DNA of 64,000 bases from Craterostigma plantagineum (lineage: Eukaryota > Streptophyta > Magnoliopsida > Lamiales > Linderniaceae): NCBI GenBank assembly GCA_027422505.1, contig JAPQWV010000301.1:1-64000 (forward strand), given 5' to 3'. A model generated the notes under the pieces. It had not been told where the DNA came from. It saw nothing but the letters and a program-made list of their open reading frames with translations, and did no database searches. The translations under genes were made by a program, and so were the position numbers. Below, one piece after another: positions 21,516-33,037 of this stretch (positions are counted from its first letter, which is position 1; each line of letters opens with the position of its first letter).

Positions 21516-24440
21516 TGCGGCGCCCCTGACTCCTACCACCCATTCTTACTACTATTCTATGTGACTGCATGTGATATAAATGAAATCTATATACGAAAAT
21601 GCGTACAAAATTTTTCCTTTTATATAAAGGAAATTCTTCTGTACAGTGCAAAATATTTCTAGGACATAAATACAAGGTGAGTGCGCATGCCTGTTCAAAA
21701 CAATCTATCGGCCCGCCACTCAGGTCGCATCCATGTACACACTACCACCTCAAAAGTCCTCAAGAAGCTTCAAAATTTGGCCTCGCCATCGTAAAGATCA
21801 CGTACCGTGATCCCGTGAACCTACATCACATAAATACATGGAATGAGCTTATAAAGCTCAGTAAGTGAAAGCCATGCATGCCGTGCACGTGTCCTAAATT
21901 CGCAAAGGCATCCGCACCGATGCTTCCTAGACCTCATATTTTCCTTGTCTTGTCTTGTCATATAGGGCCCTCGGCTATCTTGCTATGCACCATCATGGAG
22001 CTCGAATCCACAAGGGATAAATAAATATAAGTGGCAATACCCACTCAAGGGAGGCTAACCCTAGGGCGCCTTTTCTGTCCAAAGGTGGTTTCATACGCCA
22101 CGCGGACGCTTCACACTGGTAGCCTAATCTGAGGTAGTCAACACCAGAGGTACCCTTGGTGTCGCTTACTCCCTCAGCTCGCACCCTCCAGGTTTCACGA
22201 CCCGCCATGAGGGCATTAGCCCTAAAATCATGTCTTGCCTTGTACATGTCATGTCTTGACCGTAGCGCCATACGACGTCACCATGGTAGCATAGAAGAGC
22301 CGTGACTCAACTGCGAGTCAACATCAGACGCCCATATCGGCGAATCTTTATCGCTCTCAGGCGATCGTATATTATGCACACTATCATATCATGCCTTTCG
22401 TTCTATCGTGCGTGCACATGCTCATGTCATGAATATGCATGTCATGCTATAATATCATGTAATTAAATCATGCGTGTCATATAACGCAAATAAATCACGT
22501 AGGAAGTCACATAAAATCATAGAACACATAACATATAATTTTCATGCCCATATAGTTATGTGTTGTAAATGGGACTTCCACTTACCTGGTATCCTTAGCT
22601 ATTAAATTTATCGTACTGTAAGTCGTAAACCTTCAAACCTTAAATATATAAACATATAAAGTTAGGGTTTGTTAGTCTAATTATTATTTCACGGAATTGG
22701 CTTAATTTGAAAACCCTAGTTTCGACTTCTATAATTTTGAAACCCTAAGATTTAGAACTTTAACCTAGACTAAGAAATATTATTTCCAGAAATAGATCTC
22801 ATGAGATGTCTCGACATTACACTAAGATTTCGAGTTCTATACTACAACAAGATACAATCTCGATATGGTTATATATATATATATATATATATGTTTTCGA
22901 GCTTAGTGGTAAAATAAAATTTCGAGACATTACACCATTTATAAAGTCGGCATAAATTAAATCTCGGTATAAATCATCAAATAAATGTCGAGACATATAA
23001 ATCTCGATCAGGTCTTCACACTTCGAGATGGACTTCGACATTTTAAGTAAAATGTCGAAATATCTATTGAGCTCCTACCTAAAATGTCGAGATATATATT
23101 AATATTAAACTTAAGATATCGAGCTTACATATTAGAATGATAACACAATGTCGATATATACCTATACATGGATTTCGATGTTTAATAATACACATAGATT
23201 TTAAAACCTCGAGATGTATATTGGGATTATAAACAAGATGTCGATATTAACACTCACAATAGGTCTCGAGATGTATAGCTAAAGATTTTAATATGTTTTT
23301 CAGACTTGGTCAATTAGATTTTGACATGGTCTTGACGTAGATATCGAGATGTTATAAAATACCAAATGTCGACATTACAAGCCATGTCGAGATGTCCATG
23401 TTATAAAATATCAAATGTCGAGACAATATTAGAATTTCGAGGTATCATATACAATGTTTCGAGATTTATATCAACCTATGATTTCGAATTTATTCCTAGC
23501 AAACCTAGTATAACCTCGAGTTTCAGAAGCTAAAAAGAACTCATATCACCATTCAATAAACCTTCTGAACTTTCGATCGAGACACCACACTTCTCCAAGA
23601 ACAGATTGAATACCATATTAACTTCAACATATGCGTTAAGATATCACATAATATCATTAGAAAAATCTACTCTTACTGAACTCGTGCTCTATAGGATATG
23701 AAATTAACACCTAATATACTAAACATGAAATTAGATGTATGATTTAAAGTAGAAATTTCATACCACTTCTGGCTAAAACGATTAGCTCCTTATCTCTATT
23801 GATTCCGAGTTTTCGAGGGTTTGTTTAATGGTTTTGTTTAATGAACTTAGTCTTTATTTCTGATTCTTACCATTTGACGTGTTTAGGTGAACAAATGACG
23901 TTGATATATATTAGTTAGTTCTTATCTTATCTTAGTGTTTATCTTATCATTGCGTGTGGTGATAGTTGAATAATGCTAAAAGTTATACTAATACTTATCT
24001 TTATCAACATCCATGTAATACATATTATTCTATTGATTCTTTAAGGTTTCTCAACAAATAAGTAATCTCTACCGTGCATATATATGTGTATAACTTAAGT
24101 CTTCAATAATTATTTGCTAACTATGTTTCGATGGCCCCTATTTTGGGCTTAAATAACCCTCTTATTAGTACCTCATTATTTCTAGTACTTGGGCCTAAGA
24201 AAACTTAATATATTAAATCAAATCTTCTAGGTTAGCATGTCATGTCCTAGAAACCTTGAAATTCAATAACCAATCTAAATTTACTTTATTCTTCCACTTG
24301 GTTAGTAACCCTAATAACATTCAATTTGAAATCATGTTAACATATAAAATCGTAAAACATATTCCATGCAGTTACGTAAGTCACATATAATAAGTATGCT
24401 TATTTATTGGCCTTTTTACTTACGGGACTCGGGTATTACA
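21516..24440 (-). repeat. 5' LTR (2.9 kb) of the Tekay-type gypsy element
   Basis: On the minus strand it begins TGTAATACCCGAGTCCCG and ends GGGCGCCGCA. The first ~1.2 kb (plus coordinates) is near-identical to 36012-37200, a TSD-flanked solo LTR of the same family, which confirms both boundaries. The length fits the long LTRs of Tekay/Del elements. 22790-23520 is full of short TCGAGAT/ATGTCGA words. A (TA)n microsatellite lies near 22867-22893. Confidence 0.9.
22790..23520. repeat. Dispersed TCGAGAT / ATGTCGA word cluster in an LTR
   Basis: The words TCTCGA, TCGAGAT and ATGTCGA recur many times at irregular spacing in otherwise AT-rich sequence. They are not a tandem array. The same words appear in the solo LTRs at 37270-37810 and 47400-48140. 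Confidence 0.8.
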
Positions 24441-25016
24441 CAAATAGGCTAGTTTCGATGTTTCTTTAACATTTTGGGTGAATATATCTTCGATTTTATG
24501 CGTTAGCTTTGTCCGATTGACAGATAAACAGGAGTTTAAAGGTTTAAATGCATTGGAATACTTTCTCGCTCGTTAATTTTCATAGCGAAAAATTTTATTC
24601 ACGCGCGAAAAATTTTTCGATCGTAAATTTACTTGGAAATAAAATTTCTCGATCGTAAATTTACACGGAAATTTTTCTCGATAGTAAAATTTTTCTGCTA
24701 CAGTATCGTATCTTAAGTTCAATCCAACTTAGAAAAATTTATAAGTCCTTTTCATTGTAGCTTTCAATAGCGCATAAAATTTCGATTGCAAAAATAAATG
24801 GATATCTTGATTAAAAAATCGACACTTGGGAAATTAAAATTGAAACTTCAATTTTACGAGCGACAAACTTTCATATGAAAAAATATACATTGGTCGAAAT
24901 ATCATTCTTTGTATATAGTCACTCCCGTATACCTATGTATCAATCCATATATTCTTCAAGATAATTTCGACTCAAAATTTTTGAACTAATGATTTAATTT
25001 CTTATGTGGATTTCAG
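24441..25016 (+). other. Leader upstream of the extra gene in Copia-B
   Basis: Non-coding. It contains repeated words of the type CTCGATCGTAAATTTAC and GCGAAAAATTTT (24555-24690) and ends in a pyrimidine-poor but AG-terminated acceptor-like TGGATTTCAG at 25007-25016, directly before the ATG. The equivalent region of Copia-C (53908-54766) has analogous words. Confidence 0.5.
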
Positions 25017-26038
25017 ATGGATCACCACCCTACCTACAACCACATTTATGAGAAGGCCATGTACATTAATGTACATGGCACGAACTTCCAGCTCGACACG
25101 ACGTTCTTTCGGTATCCTGACGAGATTATGGTATCTATATTACAAGGACACTCCCTGTGGCATGCTCTAACGGTAACGGCCTCAGTGCCTATGGTCTACC
25201 TCCAGCAATTTTGGAGGATGATCAGGAGCCACGTTGTTGAAGGGGCATACAGCTTCACAACGGTGATAGGGACGAGGCACATAAGTATGAACAAGAATGA
25301 CTTCGGTCTTCTCCTCGACCTCCCCTACAATTCGAACTACGACCCCTCTCCAACTGATGCAGAGCTAGTGCGTGACTTCCTTCAGCTAGGATACCATAGG
25401 CCTCTCACCAAACTCGCACAAGTGCAGAGCAACGGGATTCCTCATCCGTGGAAGACATTTATTTGGGATCATCAACAAATGTCTATCCCCGAAGCACGCC
25501 GGCTTCGACAAAGGCAATTTTCCATGGAATCGTTTTTTTGTGAAATTACGATTTCGCGCAACTGATCTGGAATGATCTAGCCGAGCAGATCAGACAAAAA
25601 GAAAATAAACGCTCAAAGAATGTGCCGTACGCCCGGTGGTTCTCCGTCATCATCCGCCAATACATGGAGCTGCACGAACAGAACATTCCTCATTTGCCTC
25701 CTGGAGGGAATTACCAACAACCGCGGCTGAAATTTTTCCGCAATCCAAAACTGACGGATTTGGATCAGCCGTCAATGGCCATACCGTTCGCGTTACTGAG
25801 GCTCGCTGAGCCCACGGGAGCCGAATATCGAAGATACTGTCGGGAACATCATATCACCGAGCGGATGGTTCGAGGGCCCTCGACAGATTTCCAAGTGAGC
25901 CCTCCACAACAACAACACTCAAGCCCTGACCCCATGATGGATACAGTGGCACAGGAGCTAGAGCAGGAGCTTCCAACTCAGGACGAACACATTCCTGATA
26001 TAGATGCCACGTTGATTGATGTTGTGGCGGCAGAGTAG
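25017..26038 (+). pseudogene. Extra gene of Copia-B, N-terminal part
   Basis: The ATG at 25017 lies directly after TTTCAG. The first frame (to 25565) contains VPMVYLQQFWRMI, a DFGLLLDLPYN stretch and AELVRDFLQLGY. After a one-base break near 25545, YARWFSVIIRQYMELH follows to a stop at 26038. The Copia-C counterpart has EVYVQQFWSTL, ...LRSTLNLPHSLLYD, EDLIRDFLFMGH and YLRWLPVIVQHFVDLH in the same order. Frames with a YLQQFW motif occur beside copia pol genes in other eudicots; that is recalled, not searched. No catalytic motif, signal peptide or transmembrane segment is evident. Function unknown. Confidence 0.65.
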
Positions 26039-28647
26039 GAACACGAAGCTCCAAAAGAAACATTCCAAGTGGAAGTGCCCGTTCATGTTGGCGTGCTCGA
26101 AGAAACCATTGAGAAGGTTCTTCAATAAGTAGCACAGCACGGGGCAGAAATGGGGCAAAACTCACTTCCACTGGTGACGGATTAGGCTCTTGAGGACATT
26201 GAACGTGATCCTACTCCTCATACAGTCACCCTATCCGACACGGAGTCTGATGAGGAGATCAGCTTGATAAGACGGACTCCCAAACGACTTAGCATACAAA
26301 TCGAGTCCCTCTTCACCGCCGTCACCACCGCACCAGATACCACGCCGATCATCTTTTCAAGTGATGCGGCCACTACTTCGCTCAATCTTGAGCCGCACCA
26401 CAATCTACCGATGTCTGGTTCACAGGCCCACACCGAGGCTGCCGAAACACCCATAGAAAAGAATCTTCCAGATTCGACTCAAGGATTGGGTGGAAGTCTC
26501 ATAGAGTCACAACCTCAAGTGACTCTGAGCCAACCTGAGGAGCCGATGTCTGCTCAAGGGTTGTTAACAGGCGACTTCAGTCGTCCTGGTCCATCCACGG
26601 AGGCGTCCGCCCCATTTGTGACTGAAGACCACCTCCAGGTCGCTCTCTCCGCAGCATTCAAATCATTCGAAGACAAAATCATGGAGAGCGTGCGTATGAC
26701 AATCGAGACGTCCCGTCAAGATCGAGGAAAAGCACCCGTCTTGGAGCCATCTTCAGCACAAGCCGACATCACCACCTCACAACCCACACCCACCGACCCC
26801 TTACAAAACTCATCCAATCACCCCATACACCAGCTCCATGATATTCTTCTAGCCCGCCTCATTGGTCTCACCATCCGGTCACCTCAGGAGGAATCGCTCT
26901 ATAGGCGACTGGTGGACCATCCTGAGCCACCTACCCAAACGTGACGCGGCCAAAGCTCTCACTCCAGACGCCAACATGACGACCCTGACGATCAGGATCC
27001 TCCTGAGGGGGAGAAGAGGCCAAGGACATCTACGACGAGTGGCCAAGGACAAGGCTCGGGTGCAATGCTAATAGGCGGTGGAGCAGGTGAAACACAAACT
27101 ACCCACACCCAAACTACCCACACCACGCACCGCACCACCACTCTAACCCATATCGACCCACCAACCTTTCATCTAAGGACGCCTCCGCCCACACCACTGA
27201 CCTTCACAAGCCCCTTGCTTCCGGAAGAAGAAGCAAGTGCTGCCATGCTCGTCGCTCTGGCGCAAACTCAGGCGACTCCCTCAACAGCTCCAGACCAACC
27301 GGGACCATCTGGACATGGCGTTAACCCACAGGAGGTCCTAGACAAGTACATTGTCGAAGGACAGTGGATGACCCATTCCATGCCCGATGAGCATCAAAGA
27401 CAACGGCTTCAGGACGTTCGACACTTTCTACAACAAGCCTCGATAGACCTCGTGCTCATAGAAGACGAAGAACTTCAAGAAGGAGAAGACTACCAGCGAG
27501 ATATCCCAAGGCTACCAGAGTTGATCCCACAACGAGCGGCTTCCCCCACAAGACAAATGCCAGGGACAGTTCGGATCGACACGCCATGGGAGAATATTCG
27601 AATAGAGATACCCTTCATTAAAGAAGTTCGTGAACACATCTGGAGGTCACCGGACAAGGTCAAGAAGCCGTCCGAGTTCGAGCTGACTACCAGCGAGATA
27701 TCCCAAGGCTACCAGAGTTGATCGCACAACGAGCGGCTTCCCCCACAAGACAAATGCCATGGACAGTTCGGATCGACACACCATGGGAGAATATTCGAAT
27801 AGAGATACCCTTCCTTGAAGAAGTTAGTGAACACATCTGTAGGTCACCGAACAAGGTCGAGAAGCCGACCGAGTTCGAGCTAAGAGGGATCTCTTACTGG
27901 GATCAGCAGAAGAGGATGACCTACCTCTAGATTTTGACTCAACTTGGACCTGATGTAAGGCTAGGGATGACTAAAGGACAAGTCAAGAGCCACTATAAGA
28001 GTCTCTCCCCGATTTGCCAGCTTCTCAGCGTCTAGTGTGCTAAAGGAGGACTTCCAACCCCAACCTACATTATTGAGCGAGTGGACAGAACTCGAGAGGA
28101 ACTAAGAGAGAGCGACCTTCCGTATCTCCCTGCCGACGAGGTATACAACCTCTATCAGCTGTACGTGGAGAAGTACAAAGGTCCTCAAGGTTTCGTCAAG
28201 AAAGAAGGCCTCGAAGGGCTCTACCGGTTCATGATGCGCCAAGTCAAGTACTTCGCCGCGCATGACCTTCAGATGGCTCTGGAGAGCAACATGACTTCAC
28301 CGTTCAACAAAGGACCTGAGATCGAAGGGCTTCCAAACAATCATGTGCACATCAGCTCAGTCCTAGGCATCACCTACCACCATCCAATCATCAAGAAGAC
28401 TAGGTTGATGCAGAAGACTGAGATTCAGAAGTTTTGCGATGAAACGCTCAAGGTCATCAGGAGGAATATAGAGCAAAGGTTGGAAGAAATCAATCGAGAG
28501 ACGATGCTGAGAATCCATCAGTTCATGAGAGACCAGCCGCTCCTGATGGAGTTGTTAGACGACAACGAGGAGTGCCTGAAGCTGAGGGAAACGCTCAGGA
28601 ACTTCGAGTATGTGCTGGGCTTGCGCTGGTCGTACTACGCCCGATGA
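26039..28647 (+). pseudogene. Extra gene of Copia-B, low-complexity middle and conserved C-terminal part
   Basis: 26264-26944 is a Ser/Pro/Thr-rich frame. It is followed by an internal PPT-like AGGGGGAGA at 27006 and a His/Thr-rich stretch. 27065-27720 contains VLDKYIVEGQWMTHSMPDE and IEDEELQEGEDYQRDIPRLPEL, matching VEKYIFNDDWLTKPMHP and IDDDELQEGEDYEADIPELPEL in Copia-C. 28081-28647 holds YRFMMRQVKYFAAHDLQMA and KFCDETLKVIRRNIEQRLEE, again matching Copia-C, and ends in TGA. A 197-bp tandem duplication breaks the frame. This copy cannot make the full protein. Confidence 0.7.
27488..27881 (+). repeat. 197-bp tandem duplication inside the extra gene
   Basis: GACTACCAGCGAGATATCCC starts at 27488 and again at 27685. 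The copies run 27488-27684 and 27685-27881 with a few differences. 197 is not a multiple of three, so the duplication shifts the frame. Confidence 0.9.
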
Positions 28648-28690
28648 GGACAAACAGCGCGGAAACGCAATCAAGCACAAAGGGGGAGAT

Positions 28691-29027
28691 TGTAGAGTAT
28701 ATATTTGAATTGTGCTTGATCTCATCAGTTGTCCTTGTAATTAGGGGCTTCATTTGTATTAGTCCATAGACTAGGACTAGTTAGATATTTATACCAAGTA
28801 TGTTTGGTATAAATAGATGTAAACAAATTGTGCTTAATACAGAAAATTAGAGAATTGATCCGAAAGGCTGCCGAATTCATTTCTAGAGAGAGAAACACAC
28901 AAACCTTTCGCACACTAAAGGTTTTTCTCGTGTTCTTCAACAAAAGGTTTTCAATCGAATTTCAATCTTCATCATACTAATCGATTTCCGTAGAATTCGT
29001 GCCTAGGATTAATTGTGTTGACAAACA
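28691..29027 (+). repeat. 3' LTR of Copia-B
   Basis: Begins TGTAGAGTATATATTTG after the PPT and ends TTGACAAACA, about 337 bp. It has a TATA-like GGTATAAATAG near 28807. The short LTR length matches Copia-C (303-305 bp). The next bases are GGGAC. The 5' partner is missing. Confidence 0.75.
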
Positions 29028-31245
29028 GGGACCTAACACTACCTCAGCCGCAATGCACACCAGCGTCTAGCTCGGTACCTACAACACGTAAGCCCTGAGT
29101 CCATGCTCAGTAGGGGAAATATGCATTCAACGTGTGCTCGATCCCATCCCATACACCTCACAACATGCATGCTCGCTTCTTAGCATGACCTAGCACGTCT
29201 CACAATTCACCATGACCCAACAATACATGTATTCGTGTATTCCACTCAGGTCGCTCGCGTTAGAGTGGGTAGGCTCCTCAAGTCTCTCTCGTTAGAGTCG
29301 CCCATTCCCGAATATACTCAAAATATGAAACTAGAGGTTCGCGCTCAGGCGGCCAACTCAGGTCGCTCGCGTTAGAGTGACACTCACCCGAGTTTCCCCT
29401 CTCTGCCCAACGTAATAGTCTATCACTCGAGCGGCCAACTCAGGTCACGTTAGAGTGGCGCTCACCCACTATTTTCTCATTCTCCACCACTCAACGACAC
29501 CCCAGCCGTTACCGTTCCGCACGGTACTCAATCCCATCGCACTGACGTCGAATGCAAGTGCAGTGCACATAACATATGTATAAGGTGCAAAATATTTAAT
29601 ACATGAAATCACATAATTCATGAAAGTCACTTAATCACATAAGTTACAAGTTTCAAAACATGTACACATATATTCACATAAAAGGGTTACGTGCCGTAGA
29701 TGAAAAGTTCACCTACCTGTCATTCCTGCTACATTCAAACATGAACCCGGTGGAGTCCCTAACTTTCGATCCTCTGAATAAATAAATATTATTAGTCTGT
29801 GTTCTAATTCTCGAACTGTACGTGTATAAATTAATTCTAGTCTAGAGGTCGGTGGTCGATTCATTAAACTAATTAGTCCGAAGTTTGTTAAAACATTGGT
29901 CAGAGTTGGGTCAACCCTAATTCACGTAAAATCTCGGCGAAAGTTATAAGTAGAATCGCCCGATTGTCATCACTAAAAGCCTACTTTCGCCGAGTTGTTC
30001 ATTTTCTCAGAAAATCGCCCGATCCATTTCAGCATTCAATTTGCCCAAGCTCACATTCGCCGAGTTGTCCAAATCGTCCGATATTCCACCCTCTAGGTCA
30101 CCCAATTTATCATGTGTTGTAGCTCACTTTCACTCGATTTGATATGCATTTAAGCTTACATTCGCCGAGTTGTCCAAATCGTCCGATAGTCCACCCTCTT
30201 GGTCACCCAATTTATCATGTGTTGTAGCTCACTTTCACCCGATTTGATATGCATTGAAGCTTACATTCGCGGAGTGCTCTCCTCTCTTGAAATCGCCCGA
30301 TTCTTGGTTGGTAATGTCTTACACACAACACGGCGAAAGTTTCGATCTTCCAAGGTTAATTTCCAGATTCGACAGATTGCTATACTTAACACTTGTTTTC
30401 GCCGAGTGAATCCCATGTCGCCCGATTCACTTAGCTCCCAAATTGTCCGATCACATAGTTATTAGAAACATTCGGCCGATTCTAGATTCTCCGAGTTCCT
30501 TTAGGGTTTGATTAGTGGTGCGTTAAGTTTTAGGAAAAACCCTAGTGTCGGTCGATATCCTATTTTACTTAATTTCCAAAAATTGTCCGATTACTTATTA
30601 AATTAACAGGATGAATCTCATTATCGGTCGATCCAGACTTGAATCGCCCGATTTCATTCTATTCCACAAATTCATACACTCTAAAGAATCTTAAACCCAC
30701 CGAAATTCATAGACAATCAAGATTAGCTTCAAAATTCATTTTTACTCCAGAATACGGTACCTTTAAATTCAACCTGCATTAATATTTCCTATATCGAAAT
30801 TTCATAGTAGTATATAAAGGAAATTGTTCTCCAAAAGTGGCCTACACTAAAATAGCTTAGTTATTAACTCCGTATTCACCCACAACCTTAAGTTGTTTCT
30901 ACAATTTTCTACAGCCAAAAGCTTCGATCCAAACTCATCAAATAATACCTGCTGTTTTATGAATCTGAAATTTATTTCTTAGCATGTGAGTTACGAAACT
31001 TCCAAAAATCTAATCGAAACAGTAGATTCACGAGGCCTTGACAAGTTAGGGTTTTCTAAGTCATGCTAAATATCGACCTAAGCCCTAAGCCCTAAGATTA
31101 TGTATAGACCTATACATATTGGAAACATATAAGCATCCTGAAACATGTTAGTTTGAACTTGATATTATTCCCACAAGGCTTTGTCTTAAGTTTCGTATTT
31201 CAGCTTATAGTTCTGTTCGTTTCTTTAGCTCCCACTTCGTATAGT
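29028..31245 (-). repeat. Tekay-type gypsy LTR, right-hand part on the minus strand (split by Athila)
   Basis: Same layout as 21850-23800 of the 2.9 kb LTR: a GTCCATGCTCAGTAGG block, then an accessory block, then TTCACCTACCTGTCATTCC, then a word-repeat region. The word here is CGCCGAGTT / CGCCCGAT (29930-30680). GTCGCTCGCGTTAGAGT repeats lie at 29240-29480. The left ~300 bases are missing where Copia-B ends. The LTR continues at 41695-42079 beyond the Athila insertion. Confidence 0.65.
29930..30680. repeat. Dispersed CGCCGAGTT / CGCCCGAT word cluster
   Basis: CGCCGAG and TCGCCCGAT or CGTCCGAT recur more than a dozen times at irregular spacing. One ~110-base stretch (from about 30055) is repeated once near 30165. 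Confidence 0.8.
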
Positions 31246-32854
31246 TGATAAACGTATTTCACTACGTTCATCGTAGTATTTAATTGGGTTAAAATAGAGC
31301 TCTAGCCATCATTTTATACATTTATTAGCCACATTTACACTTCTTTCGACATTGAAGGACCTTAGTACGGCTCTCGGGCGAAAAGGAGGAAAAATGAGGC
31401 AAAACGGAGCAAGTATGAAAAAATCAGTCATGTGTCACGGCCGTGACACTCCTTGCACCAGGCCATGACAATGGACAGAACCGAAGCCAAAGGAAACTGG
31501 TCTCCGTCACGGCCGTGACACCTATTGCACCAGGCCGTGACAAGAGGTAGAAAAGGTAGCCAAGCGATGCAGAGCACAGTCACGGCTGAAGCCTGCCTGA
31601 AAAGTAGCAACTAAGAAATTCATATCTCTCAACCTAAACATTGGATTGAGAGTCCCTTTGGTCAGAACCAAGACTGGCAAGTCTTCTATCTACGGTTAAA
31701 ATTCAGGTCAATCAGACATCATTTACCCCTCCATCTGAGAGAAATATTAAACTGTCGCAAAGCTATTGAAAGTGTCACGGCCGTGACACTACTGCAAAGG
31801 CCGTGACGCACGGTAGTGAGCTCATTTTGTGCCCTGATTGTGTCACGGCCGTGACCTATCATGTCCCAGGTCGTGACCATGTCGAATTTCACTATAAAAG
31901 CCCAAATTGACTCAGAAAGAGGGGACACTTACTAGATATCAACCCTAATTAATAAGAGACGAATTACAGATGCCAGAAACGCAAAATTCCATTGGAGAAG
32001 TGGGAGAGACGGATCAACGACGCAATCACGCCAAATTGAACGCAGAACGAAGATTCATCCGTGCCACCATCCCAGATCATCAGTGTTCAGGATCATGAAT
32101 TCTTCTTCGTCGTTTCTTATTTCTTTCCTTATTTTCCCGTCAATTATGCGTAGCTAAATCCCTTGTGTGTTTGGGATTAGATGAACGCTAGGATATTTCG
32201 TAATTAAGACTTATGTTTTTATCATGACTCGTGTTTATGACTTTTTATCTGTCTATGAAATTGTTTCGTCGCTTTAATATGTCTATGTGTTAAAGTGATC
32301 GTGTGGAAAATCGTTTAGGGCGACAGCTAAACAACGATTAGGCCATTCGTAGAAGATAGGATTCGAGTATAGGGCGAAAGCAAATACTCGATCCTCGCCT
32401 CTAGTAATTACTGAACCTTGGATCCCCGCGAGAGTTTACGGTGACAGCAAACTCGTGAGCGGGTAGGAAATTACTGCGATGTAGTCAGAATCACGTGGGA
32501 GCGAGAATTCATTGTCTTGACCGATAGTACCTAGCAGGATTCGAATCTCGAGCACATCTCTATTATCTGAAAGTTTTTCACCAGTTTAGGCGTATTCTTT
32601 TAGTTTCTCGTTGATTTAGGAGTAATCTGTTAGGATAGTTCGTAACACCATCTGCGTATTTTATTTAGGCTAAATATCGAGTCGATAGGCCACTACTAGT
32701 ACTTGATTTATTCATTGTGTTCGATACTCGTCTACTCACTCTACTGCACTATACACGATAGGTCCACTGCCTATCGCACGTCGGTGATAGTAATTAGGTA
32801 TTCGTTTTAATTATTACTTGTCGCACTTTTCATTCACACACCACGTGTCGATCA
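31246..32854 (+). repeat. 5' LTR of the Athila element
   Basis: TGATAAACGTATTTC at the start and CACGTGTCGATCA at the end, 1609 bp. The TCACGGCCGTGA modules lie at 31434-31877. A TATA-like CACTATAAAAGC is near 31890. A downstream part has GGGCGACAGC blocks. Confidence 0.94.
31434..31877. repeat. Four palindrome modules (GTCACGGCCGTGAC) in the 5' LTR
   Basis: Full 14-bp palindromes lie at 31434, 31506, 31774 and 31842. Each is followed after about 10-14 bases by a half site AGGCCGTGAC or a one-base variant (AGGCCATGAC, AGGTCGTGAC). A fifth, decayed site (GTCACGGCTG) is near 31579. All lie upstream of the TATA-like box at ~31890. The 3' LTR repeats the arrangement at 40267-40718. Confidence 0.9.
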
Positions 32855-32860
32855 AGTTTT

Positions 32861-32878
32861 TGGCGCCGTTGCCGGGGA
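32861..32878 (+). promoter_or_regulatory. Primer-binding site of the Athila element
   Basis: TGGCGCCGTTGCCGGGGA, six bases after the 5' LTR, is the well-known Athila/Tat primer site (tRNA-Asp type). Confidence 0.9.
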
Positions 32879-33037
32879 ATAGATTGATATTAGGAACACC
32901 GTAGTTCGGTAATTTAGCCATTTTTATTTGAAGTTTTCCTTTTTTTCTACTATTTGCGTTACTTGTCTTTTAGTCATTGTTATTTTTGTTATTTCTATTA
33001 CGGGTTGATTTCGTTTAGTCCAGCTACAGAAGTAGAC

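Larger units (their letters stand above)
24441..29027 (+). mobile_element. Copia-B: 3' half of a Sirevirus-like copia with an extra gene
   Basis: Gag and pol are absent; the left end abuts the gypsy LTR at 24440. What remains is a leader, a long broken extra gene (25017-28647), a PPT AGGGGGAGAT (28681-28690) and a 3' LTR (28691-29027). The extra gene is homologous in layout and in several motifs to the one between pol and the 3' LTR of Copia-C, which shows this is a copia tail rather than a host gene. Confidence 0.75.

Noticed and set aside
14726..24440. One intact gypsy element spanning this interval
   Set aside because: The two terminal LTRs belong to different families, the flanking 5-mers differ, and integrase switches family at about 17745.
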